Assembly: GCF_014642875.1 (NCBI RefSeq)
Contig: NZ_BMJC01000002.1
Coordinates: forward strand, 186,001 to 250,000
Origin: Puia dinghuensis
Lineage (GTDB): Bacteria > Bacteroidota > Bacteroidia > Chitinophagales > Chitinophagaceae
Length of the DNA: 64,000 nucleotides
Reading direction: 5' to 3'
The position numbers and the translations under genes were made by a program. Below the pieces are notes generated by a model, which made no database searches, was not told the DNA's origin, and saw nothing but the letters and a program-made list of their open reading frames with translations. Of the stretch, positions 7,942 to 17,436 are shown in pieces; position 1 is the stretch's first letter, and each line of letters opens with the position of its first letter.

Positions 7942-10577
7942 TGAAAAAGAAGAAAACGGCCCAACCGCCAAAATGGGCAACCCGGTTTCTCACTTTATAT
8001 TGCCGGCCCGAATTGTTGGAAGATCTTCAGGGCGACCTGAACGAATTTTTCGAACGCAACCTGCAGGCCCGGGGCGCCTTTCTCGCCCGGCTCATCTATG
8101 TTATTGACGTATTGAAGTTTTTCAGACCCTATACGGTCCGAAGACCTTCCCTTGTCAACCCGTTGAACAGAAAGATCATGTTTGCGAGTTATTTCAAGAC
8201 CTCGGGGCGCGTAATTATGCGCAATAAACTGTTCTCAGGCATCAATATCATAGGTATGGCCGTCAGCATGTCGGTCGGCCTCCTTGTCATCGCATTCGTG
8301 TCGGACCTGTTTTCCTTCGACCATACGCTGAACAACAGAGATCGGATCTATCGGGTCGTCTCCACATTAGTGCCCGCCGGTTCTCCCCCGGTGAAACTGG
8401 CATCCACTTCCTGGAAGGCCGGTATGCTGCTCCCACGGGAGATCCCCGGTATCGAATCCATCGTCATTTTGCGCAGGGGGTTCAGCGGCGACGCCAAAAT
8501 TGGCGAAAGCACCGTGCCGGTCTCCGGCCTATACGCCAACGAAGGTTTTTTTGATGTCTTTAGTTTTCCGTTGGTGAAAGGAGTGGCAGCCACAGCGTTG
8601 AAACAACCTCGCTCGCTTGTCCTCACCCAGACCACCGCAACGAAATTATTTGGCCTTGCCGACCCGATGGGGAAAGTGATAAAAGTCGATACGGTGAATT
8701 ATACCGTTACCGGTATTTTGGCGGATATCCCGAAGCTTTCACATATCCAGTTCGAAATGCTGGTGTCCTTGTCATCGATCGATGTGACCGCGCCTGCCTC
8801 CTCCAATGATGGCAACTATTTGGACTGGACAAATATTTTCTCCAACTATGTTTACGTGTTGCTTTCGAAGAAAACCGATCAGGCCACCCTTACAACGGCG
8901 CTAAACAGTCTGAACCAACGCGAAAACGCCGCAAGTGGCAGCCACAATAAGATACTCCTTTCACCACAGCCACTGAAAGCCATCCCCGTCGGCACGCCGC
9001 TGGGAAACGAACTGGGCTTCGTCATGTTCCGCGTAGCGGTACTCACCCTTGCCGGACTCGCCCTTATCATTATTCTCTCGGCCTGCTTTAACTATACCAA
9101 TCTGTCGATCGCTCGTTCGCTCAGGCGCTCCCGTGAAGTGGGTATCCGAAAAGTCATCGGCGCAAAGCGTATCCAGGTCATCGGCCAGTTTATTGCCGAG
9201 TCGGTTATCATCTCACTGATCTCGCTGTGCTTTGCATTTTTTATTTTCCTGCTGCTGCGCGGGCAGTTCCTTTCATTTTTCCCCGATCTGCAACGTACCC
9301 TTTCCCTTGAGCTCTCGCCGCGGCTCGGCATCGCTTTTATTTTGCTTGCCGTTGTGGTCGGGGTGGTCGCCGGACTCCTGCCCGCCCTCTTCTATTCTAA
9401 AATAAATGCGGTGCAGGTGTTGAAGGACGCTTCTTCGCTGAAAGTGTTCCGGCACCTCAGCCTGAGGAAAGCATTCGTCGTGATCCAGTACACATTTTCG
9501 CTCATCTTTATCACCGCGGCCGTCATCGGTTACACGCAATACGAGGGTTTTATCCGGCTAGACTTAGGCTTTACTACGACGAACATCCTCAACATCGATA
9601 TGCAGGGAAATAAGGACGACGTATTTGTAAAAGAATTGTCTGCCATCCCCTCTGTCCGGGGAATTTCAAGATCATTGATCGTCAGCAGTCTTGGTTCCCT
9701 TTGGGGGACCGACATAAAATACAGGAACCCATTGGATTCGGCAGGGGTTGACCTCAATTATATCGATGAGCACTATCTGCCGCTGCATAAGTATACTTTT
9801 TTGGCCGGTCGTAATTTTACCCCCAAACCAAAGGATGCGCCGGAAACGGAGACCATCGTGAACCAGCAAGTGCTCAAACGTTTCGATATCGGCCATAACA
9901 ACCCGGAGAAAGCCATTGGGGAAGTAGTAACCATTGACAATAAACGGTTGACCATCGTGGGCGTGTTAAAGGATTTTCATTACGGCACCGTAGAGAGCAA
10001 GATCGATCCGACGGCTTTCCGCTATTCGGCCCAACCTGGCCGCTACGTCAACGTAAAGGTCGACCCCGCCAACATACCCGCCACGATCACCGGCATCGAA
10101 ACCATCTGGAAACAGCTGGATAAGGTTCATCCGCTCGATGCAAAATTTTATGATGACCAGATCGAACAGGCCTATAGAGCATATTCGGTAATGGTGAAAG
10201 TCATCGGCCTTTTTGCCCTGCTCGCGATCTGCATTTCCTCCCTCGGCTTGTTCGGCATGGTCATCTATACAATGGAAAAACGGGTAAAAGAAATAAGCAT
10301 CCGCAGAGTCTTGGGCGCCGGCAACGGCACGCTCGTGTACTTATTGAGCAAAGGATTCTTGTTTTTGCTGCTGATCTCGGCATTGATTGCCCTCCCCCTC
10401 ACCTGGCTGTTCTTCGATAAGGTGGTGTTGACAAAGATTTCCTATCACCAGCCGATCCAGTTCAGGGATATATTCATTGGTCTGTTCTTCATAGCGGCGA
10501 TCGCCTTTATCATGATCGGCACGCAGACCTTGAAAATTGTTCGCACTAACCCGGCCAGGGTGCTGAAAAACGAATAG
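7941..10577 (+). CDS. MacB/FtsX-type ABC transporter permease with PadR-associated prefix domain
   Basis: An 878-residue permease with two FtsX halves. An extra N-terminal segment of about 75 residues (KWATRFLTLYCRPELLEDLQGDLNEFFERN) is the prefix domain found on permeases encoded next to PadR regulators. Then come a transmembrane helix (INIIGMAVSMSVGLLVIAF), a large periplasmic MacB_PCD-like domain, three helices with the RREVGIRKVIGA loop, a second periplasmic domain and a final three-helix block with KEISIRRVLGA. The paired motifs contact an ATPase, but no ATP-binding protein is encoded nearby. Substrate unknown. One-base overlap with padR indicates strict co-expression. Confidence 0.88.
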   Translation: MKKKKTAQPPKWATRFLTLYCRPELLEDLQGDLNEFFERNLQARGAFLARLIYVIDVLKFFRPYTVRRPSLVNPLNRKIMFASYFKTSGRVIMRNKLFSGINIIGMAVSMSVGLLVIAFVSDLFSFDHTLNNRDRIYRVVSTLVPAGSPPVKLASTSWKAGMLLPREIPGIESIVILRRGFSGDAKIGESTVPVSGLYANEGFFDVFSFPLVKGVAATALKQPRSLVLTQTTATKLFGLADPMGKVIKVDTVNYTVTGILADIPKLSHIQFEMLVSLSSIDVTAPASSNDGNYLDWTNIFSNYVYVLLSKKTDQATLTTALNSLNQRENAASGSHNKILLSPQPLKAIPVGTPLGNELGFVMFRVAVLTLAGLALIIILSACFNYTNLSIARSLRRSREVGIRKVIGAKRIQVIGQFIAESVIISLISLCFAFFIFLLLRGQFLSFFPDLQRTLSLELSPRLGIAFILLAVVVGVVAGLLPALFYSKINAVQVLKDASSLKVFRHLSLRKAFVVIQYTFSLIFITAAVIGYTQYEGFIRLDLGFTTTNILNIDMQGNKDDVFVKELSAIPSVRGISRSLIVSSLGSLWGTDIKYRNPLDSAGVDLNYIDEHYLPLHKYTFLAGRNFTPKPKDAPETETIVNQQVLKRFDIGHNNPEKAIGEVVTIDNKRLTIVGVLKDFHYGTVESKIDPTAFRYSAQPGRYVNVKVDPANIPATITGIETIWKQLDKVHPLDAKFYDDQIEQAYRAYSVMVKVIGLFALLAICISSLGLFGMVIYTMEKRVKEISIRRVLGAGNGTLVYLLSKGFLFLLLISALIALPLTWLFFDKVVLTKISYHQPIQFRDIFIGLFFIAAIAFIMIGTQTLKIVRTNPARVLKNE

Positions 10578-10593
10578 GTAAAGGTCTCGATTT

Positions 10594-10851
10594 TTACCAG
10601 GTCTTTGGCCCTTTATCCTTCGTTTCTTTAATGTTGAGCGGGTTCGGCCCCAACATCCGCCCCTGCAGCGCAGCCATGGCCTTTTTTGCATCTTCCTCCT
10701 GCTTCATCTCAACGATCCCCTTTCCCCGGCTCAGGCCAGTGATCGGATCGATAAGTATCCTGGTGTAATCTACCCAACCAAAGGGATTAAACAGACGCTG
10801 GAGATCAAATTTGTCGAAATGCTTCGGAAGCCCGGATATCGTCATTCGCAT
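10594..10851 (-). CDS. RNA-binding protein with a single RRM domain
   Basis: An 85-residue protein that is almost entirely one RNA recognition motif. RNP2 is MTISGLP near the N-terminus and RNP1 is SRGKGIVEM in the middle, with the usual spacing, followed by AKKAMAALQGRMLGPNPLNI. Single-RRM proteins of this size occur in cyanobacteria and Bacteroidota, where they bind single-stranded RNA and some are cold-induced; the function here is not known. The short start at 10851 is chosen because a TACATTTG promoter box lies only four bases upstream, implying a nearly leaderless mRNA. The gene is convergent with the PadR-permease operon, 16 bases apart. Confidence 0.85.
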   Translation of the reverse strand: MRMTISGLPKHFDKFDLQRLFNPFGWVDYTRILIDPITGLSRGKGIVEMKQEEDAKKAMAALQGRMLGPNPLNIKETKDKGPKTW

Positions 10852-10855
10852 GAAA

Positions 10856-10863
10856 CAAATGTA
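10856..10863 (-). promoter_or_regulatory. -7 promoter box for the RRM gene
   Basis: On the minus strand the sequence reads TACATTTG, a full match to the Bacteroidota -7 consensus TAnnTTTG. It lies four bases from the proposed ATG, so transcription would begin at or within a few bases of the start codon. Confidence 0.5.
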
Positions 10864-10870
10864 ATAAAAA

Positions 10871-10891
10871 ACCGTCTTCCGGCGGTTTTTT
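10871..10891 (+). terminator. Hairpin with flanking A and T runs upstream of the RRM gene
   Basis: Stem ACCGTC (10871-10876) and GGCGGT (10881-10886), one G-T pair, 4-base loop TTCC, with A-rich sequence before and six T at its end. On the plus strand it could end transcripts running out of the PadR-permease operon, which would then pass antisense through the RRM gene. Confidence 0.5.
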
Positions 10892-10920
10892 GCGCAATCA
10901 CTGCGTTTTCGCGAGGCCCC

Positions 10921-10951
10921 CAGCATACAATTTTAGAACTATTTCATGCTG
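10921..10951. repeat. Inverted repeat element A (CAGCAT-N19-ATGCTG)
   Basis: Six-base perfect arms at 10921-10926 and 10946-10951 around a 19-base spacer beginning ACAATTTT. A related element (17407-17436) has the same core and compensating arm changes. Element A lies about 85-110 bases upstream of the sigma54 activator gene. Confidence 0.55.
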
Positions 10952-11033
10952 GATTTGAGGCGTTTAGCAATCTTAGCACCAACTTGATGCACAATATAGC
11001 TGGCCTTTTGTGAAATTTACCGAAAATTCCCTC

Positions 11034-13670
11034 ATGAAAAGGGCCGAACATCCGGAAATTGAAGTGCCTGTTCTCTCCAAAGCAGTGCTTGAACAGGAAA
11101 GGAAGATGCTGCTGGACCTCGGTAATGATATCACCAGCGTCCGGGATAAGAATGACCTCCTGGCCCTATTCTCAAAGCGGATCAAAAGCCTGTTTTACTT
11201 TACGCATACCATCGTTACCCTCATCGACTACAAAGACGAAACCTATACCCCCTTCCTGCTGGACGACGAAAACTCTCCGATCCGCGCACATACCCTGTAT
11301 CAGCAATTGATAAAGGCCCGTTTTTCGCTGAACGAACCCTTTATACAGGCCGTATTGCATACGGCGGACCCCATTTCCTTTATACTGGAAGATATCATGG
11401 ACAAACCGCTGAGCCCTCTCTTCCTCCGGGTCAACCATGAAGAAGGCGTGCAGGAAATTTTGATGACCAGGCTCATGAAAGAAGGTAAACCGATGGGTTT
11501 TATCCATATCTATACGGACCGCCCCGGCAGCTTCACCAAAGAATTCAGGAGCGTTATAAAAGGCATTGCCCCCCAACTCTCCGGCGCCGTCTCCAATATT
11601 CTCAAGAATGAAGAGATACTCAACAAGGAAAAGGAAAAATCCTTCCTTCTCGACTTCAGCAGTGATATAGCAAAGGTCCGAACGAAAGTGGAATTGGCCG
11701 CTGCCGTTCATTCGTCCTTAAGCAAGCTCACGGACCTTAAAGCATATGCCATCCGAAGGATCAATGAGGACGGGGCTACCTTGAGTCCGTATATCTTTGA
11801 CCCTGGACCGATACCGCCGGATAAAAAAGAGCAGGATCGCCTGGTCAATACCAACTTCCCCATCAACGACGGTCTGCAGAATAGGGTGCTGGAGAGCAAT
11901 ATCCCGCTCCTGTTCAATGTAGACAGGGAGATCCAACGTGGCATCACGTCCAGTTACCTGCAGTTTTGGAAACGGATGGAATACAAAACCCTCGCAGGCA
12001 TCAGGCTCCGCAACGCGGAAACGAATCTGGGAATTTTGTGGCTGGCTATCGAAGAGATCAATATTCAGCTCTTGCAGGGCATATGTAGCCAGATTTCCAT
12101 CGCCATGGCCAATATCATCGCCAACGAACAGGTCAGCAAAAAGCAGGAAGAGCAGGCATTTCTGCTGGATTTCAGCCATGATATCACCCAGGTAAGGACC
12201 CGGACCGAACTGCAGGACGCGATCATCAGGGTCATCGACAAGACCATGCACACGAAGCTGGCCATGATTCGCGTCATCGACGAAGACGGCTTCCACCTGT
12301 CTCCCTTCATGTTCGACAGGACCTTGTTTAAGAACGCAGAAGCGACCTTTGATAAAATGTCGGTCAACCGCATCACTATCGAGGAGCCCTATACATCTCG
12401 GGTGCTCGCCAGCAAGGAGGGGTTGGTCTTCAATGTAGCGGAAGAAATAAGGGATGGCAATGCCTATGCACGGCTCTGGGAGACCACCGGATTAAAGAAC
12501 ATGTATAGCCTTCCCCTGAGAGCAGGCGACAAAAATATCGGCACTATCTGGCTATTGGCCAACCGGCTGAGCAAGCTGATGATGAAGGGCATTTGTTCCC
12601 AGATATCCATCGCCATCGCCAATATACAGGCGAATGAAAAGCTGCTGGCTTACAAAAAGCAGTTGGAGATCGAGAACGACTACCTGAAAGAACAGATCCA
12701 TACCATCTATAATTTTTCCGAGATCATCGGCCACGGCGTGGCAATGCAGGAAGTATACCGCCTGGTGTCCGTTGTAGCGGGAACCAATTCCACCGTCTTG
12801 GTGTTGGGTGAAACAGGCACTGGCAAAGAACTGATCGCCCGGGCTATCCACAATACCTCATCGCGTAAGGATAAGCTGATGGTAAAGGTCAATTGCGCCG
12901 CACTACCCGCCAGTCTCATCGAAAGCGAGCTATTTGGGCACGAACGGGGCGCCTTCACCGGCGCCATCGATCGCCGCATCGGAAAATTCGAACTCGCCGA
13001 TCATAGCACCCTGTTCCTGGATGAGATCGGGGAGCTGCCGCTCGAAGCCCAGGCAAAACTATTGCGGGTGATACAGGAACGCGAAGTAGAGCGGCTCGGC
13101 GGTAAGCAAACGATAAAGGTCGACGTTCGGTTGATTGCGGCAACCAACCGCAACCTGGAAGATGCGGTAAAGGCGGGCCGATTCAGGGAAGACCTCTTCT
13201 ACCGCCTGAATGTATTCCCCATCCAGCTTCCCTCACTACGCGAGCGGCCGGAAGATATCGAACCGCTTGCAAATTTCTTTGTCGCCAGGTATAGCCGGAT
13301 CACCGGCAGAAAGATCAAAAATATTTCGCCGAAGGTCCTGCAACAATTGGGTAGCTACACCTGGCCGGGCAACGTGCGGGAGATGGAACACCTGATAGAA
13401 CGCAGCGTCTTGCTGACACCCGGCGACACCTTACAGGAGGTCTATATCCCAAGGGGGACAACAGCGGAAAAACAAAATCCCGCCCAACTGGCCAATCGCT
13501 CACTGGAAGAGGTCGAACGTAGTTATATTATTGAAACATTGCAACGTTGTGCCGGCAAGATATCCGGCGCCGGCGGCGCTGCCGAAATATTACAGATCCC
13601 GGGCAACACCCTGCACTCCAAAATGAAAAAGTTAGGCATCGGCAAGGCCGATTATTTTCTCACCAAATGA
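11034..13670 (+). CDS. Sigma54-dependent transcriptional activator with three GAF domains
   Basis: About 878 residues. Three GAF-like sensor modules in tandem each open with a related motif ([33 protein letters not shown], near residues 22, 200 and 372) and end with ISIA-type helices. A linker of coiled-coil character leads to a sigma54-interaction AAA+ domain: Walker A GETGTGKE near residue 592, the sigma54 contact loop GAFTGA, Walker [10 protein letters not shown], and arginine-finger region. The C-terminus carries a Fis-type helix-turn-helix. Such proteins bind upstream palindromes and use ATP to open RpoN-RNA polymerase complexes. A matching sigma54 promoter lies just downstream. ATG 11034 is used; a GTG eight codons upstream is the alternative. 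Confidence 0.93.
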   Translation: MKRAEHPEIEVPVLSKAVLEQERKMLLDLGNDITSVRDKNDLLALFSKRIKSLFYFTHTIVTLIDYKDETYTPFLLDDENSPIRAHTLYQQLIKARFSLNEPFIQAVLHTADPISFILEDIMDKPLSPLFLRVNHEEGVQEILMTRLMKEGKPMGFIHIYTDRPGSFTKEFRSVIKGIAPQLSGAVSNILKNEEILNKEKEKSFLLDFSSDIAKVRTKVELAAAVHSSLSKLTDLKAYAIRRINEDGATLSPYIFDPGPIPPDKKEQDRLVNTNFPINDGLQNRVLESNIPLLFNVDREIQRGITSSYLQFWKRMEYKTLAGIRLRNAETNLGILWLAIEEINIQLLQGICSQISIAMANIIANEQVSKKQEEQAFLLDFSHDITQVRTRTELQDAIIRVIDKTMHTKLAMIRVIDEDGFHLSPFMFDRTLFKNAEATFDKMSVNRITIEEPYTSRVLASKEGLVFNVAEEIRDGNAYARLWETTGLKNMYSLPLRAGDKNIGTIWLLANRLSKLMMKGICSQISIAIANIQANEKLLAYKKQLEIENDYLKEQIHTIYNFSEIIGHGVAMQEVYRLVSVVAGTNSTVLVLGETGTGKELIARAIHNTSSRKDKLMVKVNCAALPASLIESELFGHERGAFTGAIDRRIGKFELADHSTLFLDEIGELPLEAQAKLLRVIQEREVERLGGKQTIKVDVRLIAATNRNLEDAVKAGRFREDLFYRLNVFPIQLPSLRERPEDIEPLANFFVARYSRITGRKIKNISPKVLQQLGSYTWPGNVREMEHLIERSVLLTPGDTLQEVYIPRGTTAEKQNPAQLANRSLEEVERSYIIETLQRCAGKISGAGGAAEILQIPGNTLHSKMKKLGIGKADYFLTK

Positions 13671-13699
13671 TTCACTTTATTTAAGGAGACCGGTCGGCA

Positions 13700-13719
13700 T
13701 TTCACCAAATACAGTGAAA
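13700..13719. promoter_or_regulatory. Palindrome, probable enhancer site for the sigma54 activator
   Basis: TTTCAC (13700-13705), 8-base spacer, GTGAAA (13714-13719): a perfect inverted repeat. Its centre is roughly 85-90 bases upstream of the expected start from the -24/-12 promoter at 13772, a normal enhancer distance. The 9-base string TCACCAAAT within it also occurs 42 bases upstream at 13660, four helical turns away, inside the end of the activator gene. Confidence 0.5.
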
Positions 13720-13771
13720 ATTGGCCCTCCATTCCGCTTTCATATTATTGATTTTCAATAGTTTGAACATT

Positions 13772-13787
13772 TGGCATTCCGCTGGCA
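13772..13787 (+). promoter_or_regulatory. Sigma54 (-24/-12) promoter
   Basis: TGGCATT-CCGC-TGGCA matches the RpoN consensus TGGCACG-N4-TTGCA at 9 of 12 defined positions, with the invariant GG and GC at exact spacing. It lies 30 bases before the ATG of the NAD(P)-binding protein gene and directly after the sigma54 activator gene. Confidence 0.65.
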
Positions 13788-13816
13788 CTCCGTAAGGAAA
13801 ATCAAAAACTCAAATT

Positions 13817-14572
13817 ATGAAAATCGTAGTCATTGGAGGCTCCGGCCTCATCGGTACCAAGGTAGTTGCCAAATTGCGGGCGCGTGGGCATCAGGTGATT
13901 GCCGCTTCACCCAACACAGGGATCAACACCATTACGGGCGAAGGATTGGCGGAAGCCCTGACCAACACAAGCGTGGTGATCGATCTTGCCAACTCCCCCT
14001 CATGGGAAGACAAAGCGGTCATGGAATTCTTTCAGACTGCCGGCCGCAACCTGCTGGCGGCAGAGATCAATGCCGGCGTAAAGCACCACGTCGCCCTTTC
14101 CATCGTGGGTGTCCTTCTCATGCAGGACAGCGGCTACATGCGGGCCAAAAAAGCGCAGGAAGATCTGATTATGCAATCCGGTGTGCCCTATACCATCATC
14201 CGGAGCACCCAGTTTATGGAATTCATTAAAGGTATCGCCGATCAGGCCGCAGAAGGCAACGTGGTCCATATTTCCGATGTCCAGTTTCAACCAATTGCTG
14301 CTGAAGATGTAGCCACGTTCGTAGCCGAGGCGGCGCTCGAACCACCCATCGATGGTATAAAAGAGATAGCCGGACCCGGTCGCTTTACCATGCCGGAGGT
14401 GGTCACCCGCTATCTGCAAAGCACCAACGATCCGCGCAAGGTCGTGCCCAATAGCCACGCCCAGTATTATGGCGCCCAGATCACCACCACATCCCTGGTC
14501 CCGGCGGGTCAGGCAAGGCTTGGAGCGATCAACCTCGAAACCTGGCTGGCGGGTCAACTTCAGCACGCTTAA
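13817..14572 (+). CDS. NAD(P)-binding NmrA/SDR-like protein
   Basis: A 251-residue atypical short-chain dehydrogenase of the NmrA/SDR5 type. The N-terminal dinucleotide-binding motif is VVIGGSGLIGTKV (GGxGxxG). There is no YxxxK catalytic pair, typical of redox-sensing or NAD(P)H:quinone-reductase-like members; VGVLLMQDSGYMRAKKAQEDLI occupies that place with Tyr and Lys spaced differently. The substrate is unknown. It is the first gene downstream of a sigma54 promoter and the sigma54 activator, followed after 34 bases by a small conserved protein, so both are probably the activator's direct targets. Confidence 0.82.
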   Translation: MKIVVIGGSGLIGTKVVAKLRARGHQVIAASPNTGINTITGEGLAEALTNTSVVIDLANSPSWEDKAVMEFFQTAGRNLLAAEINAGVKHHVALSIVGVLLMQDSGYMRAKKAQEDLIMQSGVPYTIIRSTQFMEFIKGIADQAAEGNVVHISDVQFQPIAAEDVATFVAEAALEPPIDGIKEIAGPGRFTMPEVVTRYLQSTNDPRKVVPNSHAQYYGAQITTTSLVPAGQARLGAINLETWLAGQLQHA

Positions 14573-14606
14573 ATTCTGATTGTAAACAACCAAAACCAAA
14601 AACAAG

Positions 14607-14858
14607 ATGGAAAATAATGATTCATTAGGCGAAGTCCTGTCCAACCTCAAGGAAAAAGGCTATAAAGCCGACCTCAATTTTGAAACAGACACTTTCGCTC
14701 TTTATGGCGGCGATCTGGACATGCGGCTCAACCCCGAAGAATTTCATGTAGACGAGATCGATCGCATCGGCAACGGCTCCCATCCCAATAATGACGCCAT
14801 CGTGTACGCTATCTCCGTCTCTACGGGCGTAAAGGGCGTTTTGGTGGATAGGCATTGA
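14607..14858 (+). CDS. Small conserved Bacteroidota protein (paralogue of 25018-25338)
   Basis: An 83-residue protein with the pattern SLGEVLSNLKEKGYKADLNFE, then LNPEEFHVDEIDRIGNG and NDAIVYAISVSTGVKGVLVD. To my recollection such proteins are often labelled phosphoribosylpyrophosphate synthetase in databases, but it is far too short for that enzyme and shows none of its PRPP-loop motifs, so I do not accept that name. A second copy of the family lies at 25018-25338. It follows the NmrA-like gene by 34 bases and is likely in the same sigma54-driven transcript. Function unknown. Confidence 0.75.
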   Translation: MENNDSLGEVLSNLKEKGYKADLNFETDTFALYGGDLDMRLNPEEFHVDEIDRIGNGSHPNNDAIVYAISVSTGVKGVLVDRH

Positions 14859-14885
14859 ATGTCAAACCCGCACCTTGTGTTCCCC

Positions 14886-17276
14886 CTACTCGGTCCGTAG
14901 ACTATTTACCGGGTTGGCCAGCGCCGCGCGGATGGCGGTATAGCCGACGGTCAGCCATGCAATGGAGGCCGAAGCTATGATGGTCACTAGGAAGAAGTCG
15001 GCGCCCAGAGTGATCCGGTATGTATATTGCTGCAGCCATTGCCGCATAAAATACCAGGCTATCGGCGCGGCAATTAAAAAGGCAATCCCTACCAGCACCG
15101 TGAACTCGCCCGACATGATCACGACAATCGACTGTACAGATGCGCCCAGCACCTTGCGAATACCGATCTCCTTTCGCCGCTGCACAGCCATAAAAGAAAC
15201 CAATCCATACAGGCCAAGGCAGGAGATAAAGATGGCAATAGCGGAGAATATCTTATAAAGCGTCGAGAGTTGGTTCTCTTGCCGGTAAAAGTCGGCAACG
15301 GTTTGATCCAGAAAGCTATATTCGAATGTGAAATCGGGAAAATAGCTGTTCCAGAGGGCGCTCATTTTTGCCGCGATGCTCTTGGTCCGGCGAATATCTA
15401 TCTTCACATTGACGATACCATACCATCGTTTTTGGGTTGTCATTACTACCGGGCCGATAGGGTCCCGAAGGGAATTGATATGAAAATCCTTCACCACTCC
15501 CACGATGGGACAAATGCGCCCATTGATGCGGACCATCTTCCCGATAGCAGCTTCGTCTTTCTGTATGCCCAGCCTCCTGACAACAGTTTGATTGACCACA
15601 TACTCCCGGATCGTATCCGAAGGATAATAGACCCGGCCCGCGACAAGGGGAAGTTCGTACAAGCTGAAGTATTCCTGATCGACAGGCATGAATTTGACGA
15701 TCATATTCGCATCCCGGGTGTGATTCTCCAAACTGAAAAGATCCGTATAGTTTCCCCCGTCGGTCGGAGCACCCCCGGCAAAACTGACTTTTTCAATCCC
15801 GGTTATTTTTAGAAGATCAGCCTTTAACGCTTCCATTTGGGTATACCCAAGGCTATCGTTTACGAACTCAGCATTGATGACGGCATCCTTTCGAAAACCC
15901 ATATCTGCATTACGGAAGTAATCCATTTGAGAGGCAACGACCATTGTGGCGATCACCAGCGCCTGGGCGATCACAAACTGAAAAACGACGAGTCCCCTCC
16001 TGAAAGAAAGTCCTTTTTGACGATCGACACCGGCGGACCCCTTCAGCACGACGCTGCTTCGGAATCCGGACAGCACAAGCGCGGGATAGAGCCCCGACAA
16101 AAAAGTAACCGCCACTACCGTACCGAGCATATATCCCAACACCTTATAACTATATAGGACCGAAGCAGACAGATGAATGTCCAGCAGGCTATTCATAGGT
16201 GGAATACAAAAACGAACGACCACTATGGCACCTGCCAGTGCCAGCAGGGTGGTAATGCCTGTTTCTCCCAGGAACTGCATAATCAACTGTCTTCTGCTGC
16301 TTCCCAGCACCTTCCTTACGCCTACTTCCCGGGCGCGATTAACTGCCTGTGCCGTAGTAAGGTTAATAAAATTGATACAGGCCATAAAAAGCAGGAACAT
16401 CCCGATCAACCGCAACGCAAAGATGAGATCCTTGCTAAAGGTGCGGTTATTGTAATTTTGAAACCGGGAATCATAATGGATCTCGCTCAGCGGCTGCAGG
16501 TTCAGGGTATAATTTGGATTGACGGGCTTTATATATTTATCGACAAAAGCATTCAGCTGTGGCATCAGCCGGCCCGTATCCTGGCCATCAGCCAATTGCA
16601 CAAAACAATAATTGCCATCACTGATATTACCCCAGTTGTTAAAATCCATAAAACTCTTCAGGCTCGAATAGGATACTACCGCTTTGATCGGGAAATCCGT
16701 GTTGGGTGGAATATCATTCAGGATGCCGGTGACTTTTACGGGAACGCCATCCATCTTAAACGTCTTACCCATCGCCGTCTTCCAGTCCCCGAAATAGTTG
16801 GAGGCAAGTTCTTTTGTCAGCAGAACCGTATTGGGATCGTTGATGGCATTTTTTATATCGCCGGCAGCCAGGCCAAAGTTGAATAGCTGAAAGAATTCTG
16901 GTTCGGCATAGAAAAAACCGGATACTTGCTTGAATTTTTTTGCCTCCGCCTTTCCGGACGACGCGACGATCACCTGTACATTCCAATCCGGCCAAATAGC
17001 CGCTACCTTGGCCAGCTGCGGGAAATTAGTCCGCAAACCCGCCGCCACCGGGACAGGCACACCTGTCCTGAGCTCTCCGGGAAGTGCATTTCTTCCGATT
17101 CGAACAGTTCGGTATATCCTATCCTTGTTAGCATGAAAAGTATCGAAGCTTTCTTCATACCTGATCACCAGGAATATCAGGATAAAAGCCGCAAAGCCTA
17201 CCATCAGACCGGCGATTTGGATAGCCGAAGTAGTCTTGTGCTTTAGGAGATTTCGGATGGATGTTTTGTACAGCAT
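14886..17276 (-). CDS. MacB/FtsX-type ABC transporter permease
   Basis: About 796 residues in the two-half FtsX layout: N-terminal helix after MLYKTSIRNLLKHK, periplasmic domain, three-helix block with AREVGVRKVLGSSRRQL, second periplasmic domain, and final helices with RKEIGIRKVLGASVQS. It belongs to the large Bacteroidota family of orphan permeases; no ATPase gene adjoins. The ATG at 17276 gives the standard N-terminus; an upstream TTG adds 16 codons of no family character. It is convergent with the small protein at 14607. The upstream gap carries an inverted repeat (17407-17436) related to one before the sigma54 activator. Confidence 0.88.
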   Translation of the reverse strand: MLYKTSIRNLLKHKTTSAIQIAGLMVGFAAFILIFLVIRYEESFDTFHANKDRIYRTVRIGRNALPGELRTGVPVPVAAGLRTNFPQLAKVAAIWPDWNVQVIVASSGKAEAKKFKQVSGFFYAEPEFFQLFNFGLAAGDIKNAINDPNTVLLTKELASNYFGDWKTAMGKTFKMDGVPVKVTGILNDIPPNTDFPIKAVVSYSSLKSFMDFNNWGNISDGNYCFVQLADGQDTGRLMPQLNAFVDKYIKPVNPNYTLNLQPLSEIHYDSRFQNYNNRTFSKDLIFALRLIGMFLLFMACINFINLTTAQAVNRAREVGVRKVLGSSRRQLIMQFLGETGITTLLALAGAIVVVRFCIPPMNSLLDIHLSASVLYSYKVLGYMLGTVVAVTFLSGLYPALVLSGFRSSVVLKGSAGVDRQKGLSFRRGLVVFQFVIAQALVIATMVVASQMDYFRNADMGFRKDAVINAEFVNDSLGYTQMEALKADLLKITGIEKVSFAGGAPTDGGNYTDLFSLENHTRDANMIVKFMPVDQEYFSLYELPLVAGRVYYPSDTIREYVVNQTVVRRLGIQKDEAAIGKMVRINGRICPIVGVVKDFHINSLRDPIGPVVMTTQKRWYGIVNVKIDIRRTKSIAAKMSALWNSYFPDFTFEYSFLDQTVADFYRQENQLSTLYKIFSAIAIFISCLGLYGLVSFMAVQRRKEIGIRKVLGASVQSIVVIMSGEFTVLVGIAFLIAAPIAWYFMRQWLQQYTYRITLGADFFLVTIIASASIAWLTVGYTAIRAALANPVNSLRTE

Positions 17277-17406
17277 GCCAAATCTGTTCTCAAAAACAGA
17301 GCCCTTTTTCTGCGCCCTTGGCAACCAGCTGTTTGCGCACCACGCGGGACGGATTACTGTCCGCTTTTGCTACATACGTTGAACGATTCTAGTTGATGGA
17401 GGTTCC

Positions 17407-17436
17407 GAGCATACAATTTTCGTCTGTTTTATGCTC
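17407..17436. repeat. Inverted repeat element B (GAGCAT-N18-ATGCTC)
   Basis: Arms at 17407-17412 and 17431-17436 around an 18-base spacer starting ACAATTTT. Compared with element A the outer base of both arms is swapped (C..G to G..C), keeping the pairing. It lies about 130-160 bases upstream of the permease ATG. The rest of the 304-base gap has no gene. Confidence 0.55.
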
